From Eubacterium coprostanoligenes (GTDB taxonomy: Bacteria; Bacillota; Clostridia; Oscillospirales; Acutalibacteraceae): a stretch of DNA of 64,000 nt. The notes below the pieces were generated by a model, which saw only the letters and a program-made list of their open reading frames with translations, did not search any database and was not told the DNA's origin. A program made the translations under genes and the position numbers. This document shows positions 1 through 8,247 of the stretch, one piece after another. Each line of letters opens with the position of its first letter. The first letter of the stretch is position 1. The stretch is taken from NCBI RefSeq assembly GCF_900167205.1, contig NZ_FUWW01000005.1:1-64000 (forward strand), read 5' to 3'.

Positions 1-1
1 A

Positions 2-391
2 AATGACAAACAATCAGCTTATGTTCTTGCACAAGAAATTTTGAAGCGGAATGACAGTGTTTATGAACCGAATAATGTTATGGCTAACATTTATTCGGCT
101 GATAATAAATACGGTAAGGCTATAAAGCAAATGGAACTTGTAATTGAAAAAGATCCACGAACTATGCAGCACTACCGTGATTACATTGATTTGCTTGTAA
201 AAGCAAATAAATATTATGAAGAAAGGGGAGAAACAGAAAAATCTAAAAACTGCAAAAACAAAATTGCTTCAGTTGATGATATGATTATGGAGTTGAAAGA
301 GAATACTGCAGCAAGAGGAATTTTGTACGGAAGAAAGCAGAATTTTGAGATTGGAAAAAAGTACAAAAAAATCATAAAACAACAAAGTTAA
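2..391 (+). CDS. TPR-like protein, 3' end of a gene that begins before the window
   Basis: The open frame runs in from the left edge without a stop, so this is the C-terminal part of a longer protein. The visible residues are helical and read like tetratricopeptide units: a YVLAQEIL helix, then a NIYSADNKYGKAIKQMELVIEKDPR stretch that resembles the second helix and turn of a TPR. The last 60 residues are Lys/Glu rich and probably coiled. TPR proteins are scaffolds for protein-protein contacts; no partner can be named. The gene ends 13 bp before the ribosome binding site of the next gene, so they may be co-transcribed. The assignment to TPR is by pattern only. Confidence 0.6.
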   Translation, partial: NDKQSAYVLAQEILKRNDSVYEPNNVMANIYSADNKYGKAIKQMELVIEKDPRTMQHYRDYIDLLVKANKYYEERGETEKSKNCKNKIASVDDMIMELKENTAARGILYGRKQNFEIGKKYKKIIKQQS

Positions 392-404
392 AGGAGAAAA
401 AATT

Positions 405-2384
405 ATGGAAAAATCAACAAAAAAGTTTTTGTCTGTTTTGCTTTCTATTGCAATGCTTTTGAGCTTTCCAATTGCAGTAAATGCTAATCAGGCATATGAC
501 GAAACATTCAAGGGAACTTATACAGCCCCTTCACAAGCAAAAAACACACTTATTAGCGGTGATGACGCAAGACTTACCGAATGGTATGGTGACAGAGTAA
601 ATGCAGGTTCAAAAACATATTCTGTTCGTCAAAATCAATATGGCTTAAACAAAGACGGCAATATGATTGATGCCAAAGAAGGCGTAAAATATACAGTATG
701 GCTTGCTCAGTACGGTGTGGCTTCATTTAGATTTGAAGCACCCGAAGCCGGTGATTATATTGTCCTTACATCCAGAAACGAAAAGTATACCGATAAAGAT
801 GATTTGAGCCTTTGGGAGAATTGGGTTCATATTTTGAATTCTCGTATGAATTTAAGATCTGAACAGTATGAAGGAAGCACTCTTGATAATCTTCAATATA
901 AGGCAAGATATTCTTACTGTGTATATCAAAATCAGTATAAGGGCGGAGTCTTCTATGTAACAGCCGGCGCTGAAACAGATAGAGACTGTGTTTATGATGT
1001 TCAAATTTTGAATGTTAATGATCTTAAACAAGATACATGCCCTCATTATATTAGTGATGAGATAGGTAGAGAAGAAAAAGGTTGCACAATTATATATACA
1101 AATAAATGTAAAATTTGTGGCAAGGAATATACTGAAGAACGAACTTATCACGATTGGGATGAAGAAGTTCAGGTTGAACCTGAAGACGATGCTGAAAACT
1201 ATTGTGAGAACGAAGTCTTTTATAAGGAAAAGTGTTCAAAATGTGGTAAACTTGAATCTTATACCTATTCAAGACATGACATCACTAAAAAAACTGTTAA
1301 ACTCGTAAATAAAGAGTATTTCTATTATGAAATATGTTGTACATATCATTGCGAATTATGTGATGATTATTTTGAAAAATATATTGAATCGCCATGCTAC
1401 AATAGTGAAATTGATGAAATTGAGCATGATTTTGGTGATGTAGATTTGAACAAGGTTGACTGTGAACATCCGGCAATTTGTAAGAAATGTGGTTATAAAG
1501 AAGGCTACCATGATTATGGTGATGTAGATTGGAATAATGTTGACTGTAAACATCCGGCAATTTGTAAGATTTGTGGTTATAAAGAAGGCGACCACGATAT
1601 GAAGCCGATTAGAGAATATCTCAACCCATCACATTCATGCTACATTGACAGAGGCGAAAAGTGTGAAGTTTGTGGAAAACAAGAGCTTGACGATAAACCA
1701 AGTGTTCATCATTCTGCATGGACATTTGTTCAGGTAACTTCTCAAACCGATAAAAAATGTGGTACATATAGAATGTATTGTGAAGATTGCGGAGAATTTA
1801 TTACAAAAACTGCAACTCTTCATACCGGCGAATGGGTATTTGATGAAAACGAAGGCAAATATGTTATGACTTGCACACGCTGTGGAGATCGTGTTTCTTA
1901 TGACGAGATGCGTCCTGAAGAGATAATTCCTGGTGGTTCAACAGGCGGCTCAACAGGCGGCGGAGCAATCGGTGGCGGAGGCGGCGGAGGCTTCGTTCCT
2001 GCACCGGCTCCTGAAGATACAGACAAAAAGGATGACGACAAGAAGCCTGAAACAAAGCCAAACGAAACAACTCCTGCACCAAGCACAACAAAGAAGCCTG
2101 CAACAGTTGTTGCAAGCAAACCACAATCAAAGCAAAAGGCTGTTGTTGTAACATGGAAGCCTGCAAAGAATGTAGACGGATACGAGGTTCAGGTTGCTAC
2201 AGACAAGAAGTTCAAGAAGAACAAGAAGACTGTAAAGGTTAACAAGAAAAAGGCAAAGAAAAAGACTGTTAAAAATCTTAAGAAGAACAAGAAATATTAT
2301 GTTCGTGTAAGATCATACAAGATTGTAAACGGAAAACAGGTTTACGGCAAATGGTCAAAGGTTAAGGCAGTTAAGACTAAGTAA
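405..2384 (+). CDS. Secreted Cys-rich protein with CxxC finger repeats and C-terminal FN3-like domain
   Basis: A 659-residue exported protein. An AAAGGAG site precedes the ATG. The first 27 residues form a signal peptide (KK, hydrophobic core, AVNANQA cleavage region). Residues about 30-210 form an unrecognised domain. From about 225 to 505 there are eight zinc-finger-like CxxC knuckles (CKICGKE, CSKCGK, CELCDD, CKKCGY, CKICGY, CEVCGK, CEDCGE, CTRCGD), two of them in a near-exact tandem repeat of about 29 residues at nt 1427-1597. A Gly/Ser linker and a Pro/Lys/Thr-rich spacer lead to a Lys-rich FN3-like domain at about 575-659. That tail is nearly the same as in the LRR protein at 60772. There is no LPxTG motif. 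Role unknown; an envelope-associated or binding protein is inferred. Confidence 0.75.
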   Translation: MEKSTKKFLSVLLSIAMLLSFPIAVNANQAYDETFKGTYTAPSQAKNTLISGDDARLTEWYGDRVNAGSKTYSVRQNQYGLNKDGNMIDAKEGVKYTVWLAQYGVASFRFEAPEAGDYIVLTSRNEKYTDKDDLSLWENWVHILNSRMNLRSEQYEGSTLDNLQYKARYSYCVYQNQYKGGVFYVTAGAETDRDCVYDVQILNVNDLKQDTCPHYISDEIGREEKGCTIIYTNKCKICGKEYTEERTYHDWDEEVQVEPEDDAENYCENEVFYKEKCSKCGKLESYTYSRHDITKKTVKLVNKEYFYYEICCTYHCELCDDYFEKYIESPCYNSEIDEIEHDFGDVDLNKVDCEHPAICKKCGYKEGYHDYGDVDWNNVDCKHPAICKICGYKEGDHDMKPIREYLNPSHSCYIDRGEKCEVCGKQELDDKPSVHHSAWTFVQVTSQTDKKCGTYRMYCEDCGEFITKTATLHTGEWVFDENEGKYVMTCTRCGDRVSYDEMRPEEIIPGGSTGGSTGGGAIGGGGGGGFVPAPAPEDTDKKDDDKKPETKPNETTPAPSTTKKPATVVASKPQSKQKAVVVTWKPAKNVDGYEVQVATDKKFKKNKKTVKVNKKKAKKKTVKNLKKNKKYYVRVRSYKIVNGKQVYGKWSKVKAVKTK

Positions 2385-2388
2385 TTTT

Positions 2389-2424
2389 TAACCCCTATGA
2401 TGAATTTCGGTTCACCATAGGGGT
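2389..2424 (+). terminator. Intrinsic terminator after the Cys-rich protein gene
   Basis: An inverted repeat (AACCCCTATG / CATAGGGGTT) is followed by TATTTT. It lies between convergent genes and could work in both directions. Confidence 0.75.
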
Positions 2425-2428
2425 TATT

Positions 2429-2638
2429 TTAATCTTCAAGCATTGTTGTGTTGCGGAACAACAGACTGATGCACCACACAGCCGCAAGGCAAACGAGGGT
2501 GTAGATTATTCTCGACATAATTGCACCTTGACCGCCAAATATCCACGCAACGAGGTCAAATTTAAAAATTCCGATTAAACCCCAATTTATTCCGCCGATG
2601 ATTGTCAAAATCAATGCGATTCTATCCAATATCTTCAT
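2429..2638 (-). CDS. DUF378 family small membrane protein
   Basis: A 69-residue protein with two hydrophobic helices. The first holds a GGINWGLIGIF motif, which is the mark of the DUF378 (YuzA-like) family; the second covers the IIYTLVCLAAVW region. The function of the family is not known. The frame can be read 9 nt further upstream from a TTG, but the ATG at 2638 is chosen because AAAAGGAG lies 9 nt before it. That ribosome binding site is part of a strong hairpin at 2648-2678, which may limit translation. The gene lies downstream of manA on the same strand. Confidence 0.8.
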   Translation of the reverse strand: MKILDRIALILTIIGGINWGLIGIFKFDLVAWIFGGQGAIMSRIIYTLVCLAAVWCISLLFRNTTMLED

Positions 2639-2647
2639 AAAAAACAA

Positions 2648-2678
2648 CTCCTTTTGGTTTTAGTATGACCAAAAGGAG
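2648..2678 (-). terminator. manA terminator hairpin overlapping the DUF378 ribosome binding site
   Basis: On the minus strand CTCCTTTTGGT and ACCAAAAGGAG form a perfect 11-bp stem with a 9-nt loop. It is followed by TTGTTTTTT and then the ATG of the DUF378 gene. The T-run makes it look like a Rho-independent terminator for manA. The 3' arm contains the AAAAGGAG that must serve the downstream gene, so the same hairpin could cut transcription or hide the ribosome binding site. Confidence 0.65.
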
Positions 2679-2702
2679 CATTGTTATTCTATCTTGTTTT
2701 AA

Positions 2703-3656
2703 TTAAATTGTCGTTGATAAAAATTCGATTTCACCGCTGATTTCAAACTTTTCGTGATTTGCGGGGATGAGGAAACTGTCGCCTTTTTTAGCGTTTCTGC
2801 CGTCGATTTTTCCGTTGCCCTCAATCACCAAAATGTGCATAAATGAATTGCCGTCGGTTTCAAATTCTGCTTTATTTTTTATTTCGAATCGCTCAACATT
2901 GAACAAATTGCATTTTGTGATGAGCTGTTCGTCATATCCGCATTTGTGCTCTGTTTTGCCCATAGGCTTTATATCATGGGTTGGAGGAACAGTCTTTGAA
3001 ACATCAACCGCCTTTTTGATGTGCAACTCTCTTGGCTTGCCGTCAGAACCGACTCTGCCGTAATCATAAACCCTGTATGTGCAGTTTGAATTTTGCTGAA
3101 TTTCCGCTATCATTGCACCTTTGCCGATTGCGTGCACAGTGCCTGCTTCGATGAAAAATGTATCGCCCTTTTTAACATTAACAACATTCAATTTGTCAAG
3201 GAGTGTGTTGTCCTCAATTGCTTTTTGAAATTCGTCTTTTGTGATTTCGTTCTTAAAGCCGTATATAAGCGTTGCTCCGTCCGTTGCGTCAAGAACATAC
3301 CACATTTCTGTTTTGCCGAATTCGTTTTCAACCTCTCTTGCGTATTTGTCGTCAGGATGCACCTGAATAGAAAGATTGTCATATGCGTCAATCAACTTTA
3401 TAAGAATAGGAAAATATGGATATTTTTCCGCATTTTTGCCAAGAACCTCAACAAGTCCAACCTCGTCAAGAACGCTTTGAAGTTCTTTGCCGTCATATTT
3501 TCCGCCGTCAATTGTGTTCATTCCGTCTTTGTGGCAGGCAAGCATCCAGCCCTCGGCTGTTTTGTCAAAACCTGTTTCAAATCCGTAATCATCACGCAGT
3601 CTGTTTCCGCCCCAAATATAGTCTTTGAATATCGGTTTCAGCTTTAATATTTCCAT
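2703..3656 (-). CDS. manA: Mannose-6-phosphate isomerase, class I
   Basis: A zinc enzyme that interconverts fructose 6-phosphate and mannose 6-phosphate in the cytoplasm. At 317 residues it matches the short Firmicutes ManA. Visible signatures are KDYIWGG near the N terminus, the metal-binding SIQVHPDD, GKTEMWYVL (Glu ligand) and EAGTVHAIG (His ligand), then the conserved NSNCTYRVYDYGR stretch. The open frame extends 20 codons further upstream, but an AGAGGT site 8 nt before the ATG at 3656 decides the start. It is transcribed leftward towards the DUF378 gene and diverges from the ABC-F gene. Confidence 0.93.
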   Translation of the reverse strand: MEILKLKPIFKDYIWGGNRLRDDYGFETGFDKTAEGWMLACHKDGMNTIDGGKYDGKELQSVLDEVGLVEVLGKNAEKYPYFPILIKLIDAYDNLSIQVHPDDKYAREVENEFGKTEMWYVLDATDGATLIYGFKNEITKDEFQKAIEDNTLLDKLNVVNVKKGDTFFIEAGTVHAIGKGAMIAEIQQNSNCTYRVYDYGRVGSDGKPRELHIKKAVDVSKTVPPTHDIKPMGKTEHKCGYDEQLITKCNLFNVERFEIKNKAEFETDGNSFMHILVIEGNGKIDGRNAKKGDSFLIPANHEKFEISGEIEFLSTTI

Positions 3657-3764
3657 AGTGATTACCTCTTTATCATAATATAAATAAATAATATCAAAAT
3701 TAGGCTTCACATTCAACCAGTTTTATTGTAAAATAGTAAATATATTTTTTATGTCGGAGTTATT

Positions 3765-5666
3765 ATGGCAGTTTTAGATGTTCAAAATTTAACATTATCA
3801 TTTGGTGAAAAAACACTTTTCAGCAATGTTTCCTTTGATATTAAGGAAAAAGAAAAAGTTGGTCTTATCGGTTGCAACGGCGCAGGCAAAACTTCTCTTT
3901 TCAAGATTATAACAGGGGAATACACTCCTGATGACGGTGCGTGCTTCATCTCAAAAAATTCACGCCTTGGCTATATGGAACAGCATACTTGCAGTGAAAA
4001 CAAAACTGTTTGGGATGAACTCGTTTCTGTTTTTGATGAATTGGCTGTTATTGAGAAAAGACTTGAGGAAATTACCGTGCTTCTCACAAACGGTGAGGGT
4101 AATCAAGCCGAACTCATTGAAGAGCAGGACAGACTTAACACAATTTTCACCCGTGACGGAGGACTTACATATAAAAGTATGACTCGCTCCGCACTTATCG
4201 GTCTTGGCTTTGGCGAGGACGATTTTGCTATGCCTACCGCAAAACTTTCAGGCGGTCAACGCTCAAAACTCATTCTTGCAAAACTTCTTTTGTCAAAAGC
4301 TGATTTCCTGCTTCTTGACGAGCCGACAAACCATCTCGACATCAAGGCTGTTGAATGGCTTGAGGGATTTTTAAAGGACTTCAACGGTGCGTGCCTTATC
4401 GTGTCGCACGACAGATATTTTCTTGATAAAATCACAACCAAAACGGTTGAAATAGAAAACAAAAAATGCCGTTCGTATATCGGTAATTATTCGGAATTCC
4501 TTGTAAAAAAAGCCGCAGAGCAAAAGGCCATTGAGGAAAAGTACGAAAATGATATGAAAGAAATTGCCCGACTTGAGGGAATTATTGAGCAACAAAGACA
4601 GTGGAACAGAGAAAAGAATATCAAAACCGCTGAAAGCAAGGAAAAAGTTGTTGAACGAATCAAGGCACAGCTTGTTGTTCCTGACAGCAAAGTTGCTCGA
4701 ATTCGCTTTGATTTCACGCCAAAATGTGTCAGCGGTGACGATGTCCTTTCGGTTATTAATCTCAAAAAATCGTTTGGCGACAAAACCATCTTTTCAAACA
4801 CCTCTTTTGAGGTGAAAAAAGGCGAGCGAGTATTCCTCCTTGGTGATAACGGCTGCGGAAAAACAACCCTCTTAAAAGTTTTGATGAAAGATTATGCTCC
4901 CGATGACGGCACATTCAAGTTCGGTTCAAATGTCCTTACCGGTTATTTTGACCAGGTTCAGGCAAAACTTGATTTAACCAAAACCGCAATAGAAGAGGTG
5001 TGGTCGTCATTCCCGTCTATGAGCGAAACTTCCGTTAGGTCGGCACTTGCGGCTTTCTTGTTCAAAGGTGATGAGGTTTACAAAAATCTTTCCGATTGTT
5101 CGGGCGGTGAAAGAGCACGAATTGCACTTCTGAAATTAATGCTTGGCAAGTTCAATTTCTTGCTTCTTGACGAGCCGACAAATCATCTTGACGCTTTTTC
5201 AAGAGAAGAACTCGAAAATACGCTTCTTGATTATTCGGGCACTATGCTCATCGTGTCGCACGATAGATATTTCATCAACAAACTTTCTTCCCGTATTCTC
5301 GAACTCACTCCGACAGGGGTGAATGAATATCTCGGCAATTATGATGAATATATTGAACGCAAAAATAGAACTGCGTCACAAGAGGTTGTTGAGAAAAAAG
5401 AAACCGTAAAAAAGGTGAACGACTATCTTCTAAAAAAGGAGCGTCGCTCACAGATGTTAAAGATGAAAAATCGTCTTGCAAAGGTTGAAGAAGAAATTGA
5501 AAAAACCGAACTTGAAATAGACGATATAAACTCAAAACTCACCACTTCCGATTACGAGGAACTTATGGAGCTTACGGCAAAACTTGACCGCAAGACTCAA
5601 TATAGGGATATTCTCTATACCGAGTGGGAGGAATTGTCTGAAAGATTGACAGAAGCAGAGGAATAA
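3765..5666 (+). CDS. ABC-F family ATP-binding protein
   Basis: A 633-residue soluble protein with two ABC ATPase domains and no membrane segments, the layout of ABC-F translation factors. Domain 1 has Walker A GCNGAGKT (about 36-43), signature LSGGQ (about 166) and Walker B LLLDEPTNHLD. Domain 2 has Walker A GDNGCGKT, signature CSGGER and a second LLLDEPTNHLD. A charged linker (about 240-310) lies between them and a Glu/Lys-rich coiled coil ends the protein. These factors act at the ribosomal E site to rescue stalled translation; some protect against antibiotics. The C-terminal coiled coil suggests a YdiF/Uup-like housekeeping member rather than a resistance factor, but this is inference. Confidence 0.9.
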   Translation: MAVLDVQNLTLSFGEKTLFSNVSFDIKEKEKVGLIGCNGAGKTSLFKIITGEYTPDDGACFISKNSRLGYMEQHTCSENKTVWDELVSVFDELAVIEKRLEEITVLLTNGEGNQAELIEEQDRLNTIFTRDGGLTYKSMTRSALIGLGFGEDDFAMPTAKLSGGQRSKLILAKLLLSKADFLLLDEPTNHLDIKAVEWLEGFLKDFNGACLIVSHDRYFLDKITTKTVEIENKKCRSYIGNYSEFLVKKAAEQKAIEEKYENDMKEIARLEGIIEQQRQWNREKNIKTAESKEKVVERIKAQLVVPDSKVARIRFDFTPKCVSGDDVLSVINLKKSFGDKTIFSNTSFEVKKGERVFLLGDNGCGKTTLLKVLMKDYAPDDGTFKFGSNVLTGYFDQVQAKLDLTKTAIEEVWSSFPSMSETSVRSALAAFLFKGDEVYKNLSDCSGGERARIALLKLMLGKFNFLLLDEPTNHLDAFSREELENTLLDYSGTMLIVSHDRYFINKLSSRILELTPTGVNEYLGNYDEYIERKNRTASQEVVEKKETVKKVNDYLLKKERRSQMLKMKNRLAKVEEEIEKTELEIDDINSKLTTSDYEELMELTAKLDRKTQYRDILYTEWEELSERLTEAEE

Positions 5667-5680
5667 TTTATAATCATTTT

Positions 5681-6904
5681 ATGAGAAAAATTATAATTAT
5701 CGGCGGTGGTGCGGCAGGCTTGATTGCCTCTGCAACAGCCGCAGGTCGTGGCGAGGATGTCACGGTTATAGAAAAGAATTCACGCCCGGCACGCAAGGTT
5801 ATGATAACCGGCAAGGGCAGATGCAATGTGACAAATGCTTGCTTTGATTTGGATGACTTAATCAACAGCGTTGTCACTAACAAAAGGTTTATGTATTCGG
5901 CGTTTTCGTCATTTATGCCGTATGACACTATTGCGTTGATTGAGGAAATGGGCGTGCCTACAAAAATTGAGCGAGGCAATCGTGTCTTTCCCGAATCCGA
6001 CAAGGCGGTTGATATTGTAGACGCTCTTGTAAAAAATGCAAAGCAAAACGGCGTTAAGTTTGTTGAGGGCACTGTCGCTTCATTTAACACAGAAAACAAT
6101 GTTATCAAATCGGTTAATCTTGCCGACGGAACTGTTGTTGACGGTGATGCTTTTGCAATTTGTACAGGCGGATTGAGCTATCAGTCAACAGGCTCAACAG
6201 GTGACGGATACAGACTTGCCGAAAGTGTCGGACATAGCATTACAGATATTGAACCTGCACTTATATCGCTTATTGCTTCAAACGGCTTTGTTCCAAAACT
6301 TCAAGGTTTGTCACTTCGCAATATTTCAATCAAATTGCTTGACGGCGAAAAGGAAATTTATTCCGATTTCGGCGAAATGCTGTTCACTCATTATGGCGTC
6401 AGCGGTCCTGTGATTTTGTCCGCTTCGTCACATATGACTCATCCAAAAGAGCATAATTACAAAATCGTTATTGATTTGAAACCGGCACTTGACGAGCAAA
6501 CGCTTGATAAACGAATTCAGCGAGATTTTGCAGAAAACACAAACAAGGATTTCATCAATTCTTTGTCAAAGCTCTTACCAAACAAGCTTATTCCTGTTAT
6601 AGTAAAGCTGTCGGGTATCGAGCCGTCAGAAAAGGTAAATCAAATCACTAAAGTACAGCGTCAAAATCTTGTCAGCTTGCTGAAGAACTTTACGGTCAAC
6701 ATCAGCGATTTCAGACCGATTAACGAGGCAATTATCACTTCGGGCGGTGTTGATGTAAAGGAAATTAATCCAAAAACCATGGGTTCAAAAATTGTTGACA
6801 ACCTTTATTTTGCAGGAGAGGTTATTGATGTTGACGCTTATACAGGCGGATTTAATTTGCAGGTCGCTTTTTCAACCGGCTATCTGTGCGGAATGAATAT
6901 TTAG
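5681..6904 (+). CDS. BaiN/RdsA-type NAD(P)/FAD-dependent oxidoreductase (HI0933 family)
   Basis: A 407-residue flavoprotein. The N terminus carries the FAD dinucleotide fold motif GGGAAGLIAS, followed by KVMITGKGRCNVTN, the signature of the HI0933/YhiN family. The C terminus has a second FAD-contacting motif (NLYFAGEVIDVDAYTGGFNLQVAF). Members have been linked to reduction of bile-acid intermediates or have unknown substrates, so the name BaiN is only a family label here. It starts 14 bp after the ABC-F gene and ends 33 bp before cmk, so all may share a transcript. Confidence 0.88.
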   Translation: MRKIIIIGGGAAGLIASATAAGRGEDVTVIEKNSRPARKVMITGKGRCNVTNACFDLDDLINSVVTNKRFMYSAFSSFMPYDTIALIEEMGVPTKIERGNRVFPESDKAVDIVDALVKNAKQNGVKFVEGTVASFNTENNVIKSVNLADGTVVDGDAFAICTGGLSYQSTGSTGDGYRLAESVGHSITDIEPALISLIASNGFVPKLQGLSLRNISIKLLDGEKEIYSDFGEMLFTHYGVSGPVILSASSHMTHPKEHNYKIVIDLKPALDEQTLDKRIQRDFAENTNKDFINSLSKLLPNKLIPVIVKLSGIEPSEKVNQITKVQRQNLVSLLKNFTVNISDFRPINEAIITSGGVDVKEINPKTMGSKIVDNLYFAGEVIDVDAYTGGFNLQVAFSTGYLCGMNI

Positions 6905-6937
6905 TATATTAATGTTTTTATATAAGAGAGGTATTGT

Positions 6938-7600
6938 ATGATAAATGTTGCTATTGACGGACCTGCCGGAGCAGGCAAGAGCACAATTGCAAAGGCCGCA
7001 GCCAAGGAACTCGGCTTTATTTATGTAGACACGGGTGCTCTTTATCGTGCTGTTGCATACAACGCAGTTAAAAACGGTGTTATTGATGACGAACAGGGAA
7101 TAATCTCTATGCTTGATGACACCAAGGTTGAACTGAAATATGTTGAAGGTGTTCAATCTGTTTATCTTAACGGAGAGGATGTGTCGGGTTTTATCCGCAC
7201 ACCGGAAATTTCTATGGGAGCAAGCAAGGTTTCTGCAATACCACAGGTCAGAGAATTTTTGCTTAACCTTCAACGAGAAATTGCAAAAACCAACAATGTC
7301 ATTATGGATGGCAGAGATATTGCAACTGTTGTTCTTCCTGACGCAGAGGTTAAGATTTTTCTTTTTGCTTCTCCTGAATGTAGAGCAGAAAGAAGATATA
7401 AAGAACTTGTGGAAAAGGGTGAGAATGTCAGCTTTGATGATGTTCTCAAAGATGTCAATCAGCGTGACTATCAGGACTCTCACAGAGAGATTGCACCGCT
7501 TAAACCAAGCGAAGAATCAATTATGGCAGACACTTCCGAACTTACTTTGCAGGAGTCAATTGATTTAATAGTAAACACAATTAAGGAGAGAATTCAGTGA
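6938..7600 (+). CDS. cmk: Cytidylate kinase
   Basis: Phosphorylates CMP and dCMP with ATP in pyrimidine nucleotide metabolism. It has 220 residues, the usual length. The P-loop DGPAGAGKST lies at about 5-14, followed by the family signatures YVDTGALYRA, DGRDIATVVLPDA (CMP-binding region), a lid with RAERRYKEL, and RDYQDSHREIAPLK. An AGAGAGG site precedes the ATG. The stop codon overlaps the GTG start of plsC by 4 nt, so translation is probably coupled. Confidence 0.96.
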   Translation: MINVAIDGPAGAGKSTIAKAAAKELGFIYVDTGALYRAVAYNAVKNGVIDDEQGIISMLDDTKVELKYVEGVQSVYLNGEDVSGFIRTPEISMGASKVSAIPQVREFLLNLQREIAKTNNVIMDGRDIATVVLPDAEVKIFLFASPECRAERRYKELVEKGENVSFDDVLKDVNQRDYQDSHREIAPLKPSEESIMADTSELTLQESIDLIVNTIKERIQ

Positions 7601-8247
7601 AAGAATTTGATTACTCAACCGTAAAAGACTATAAACTTTATAATTTCGTAAAAAATGTGTTTAAGCCTCTTATCAAGATGGTGTTTCACACCGAATACAA
7701 GGGACTTGAAAACATACCTCCAAAGGGCACAAAGTATATTTTGGCAATCAATCACACTCATGCACTCGACCCTGTGTTTGTTGCCGCACCAAAGGAAGTG
7801 CCGACCCTTCACTTTATGGGCAAGGCAGAACTTTTCGAAAATCCGCTTTTGGCTTGGTTTATGACTCATATGCAGACTTTTCCTGTCCACAGAGGCAAGG
7901 GCGACAATTCTGCTATTGAATACGGCGAAAAGATTATTCAAGAGGGTCATGTAATGGCTATTTGTCCGGAGGGCAAGAGAATAAGAGGTAAGGGAGGCAG
8001 ACCTCAAAGAGCAAAGGCCGGCGTTGCCATTATCGCAAAGGCTACCAATGCAGGTGTTCTCCCTGTTGCAATTTGCTGTGACGGAGAAATCAAGGCAGGC
8101 AAAAAGGTTACTGTTTCTTACGGCAAACTCATCACTCCGGAAGATATGAATTTTGGCAAGGAAGATTTTGGCAGAAGCGATATTTCAAACGCAGCCAATA
8201 TGATTATGGATAGAATAACAGAGCTTTGGGAGGCTGAACAAAAGTGA
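7597..8247 (+). CDS. plsC: 1-acyl-sn-glycerol-3-phosphate acyltransferase
   Basis: Transfers an acyl group to lysophosphatidic acid to make phosphatidic acid at the membrane. It has 216 residues. Acyltransferase motif I is NHTHALD (the HX4D catalytic pair) and motif III is CPEGKRIRG, a variant of the usual FPEGTRS. The start is GTG with AAGGAG 8 nt upstream, overlapping cmk; its end overlaps ispH by 4 nt. The order cmk-plsC-ispH/S1 is common in Clostridia. Confidence 0.92.
   Translation: MKEFDYSTVKDYKLYNFVKNVFKPLIKMVFHTEYKGLENIPPKGTKYILAINHTHALDPVFVAAPKEVPTLHFMGKAELFENPLLAWFMTHMQTFPVHRGKGDNSAIEYGEKIIQEGHVMAICPEGKRIRGKGGRPQRAKAGVAIIAKATNAGVLPVAICCDGEIKAGKKVTVSYGKLITPEDMNFGKEDFGRSDISNAANMIMDRITELWEAEQK

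Noticed and set aside
3093-3647. 184-residue open frame on the plus strand opposite manA
   Set aside because: It lies wholly antisense to a clear mannose-6-phosphate isomerase, has no ribosome binding site and has biased, Phe/Cys-rich composition.
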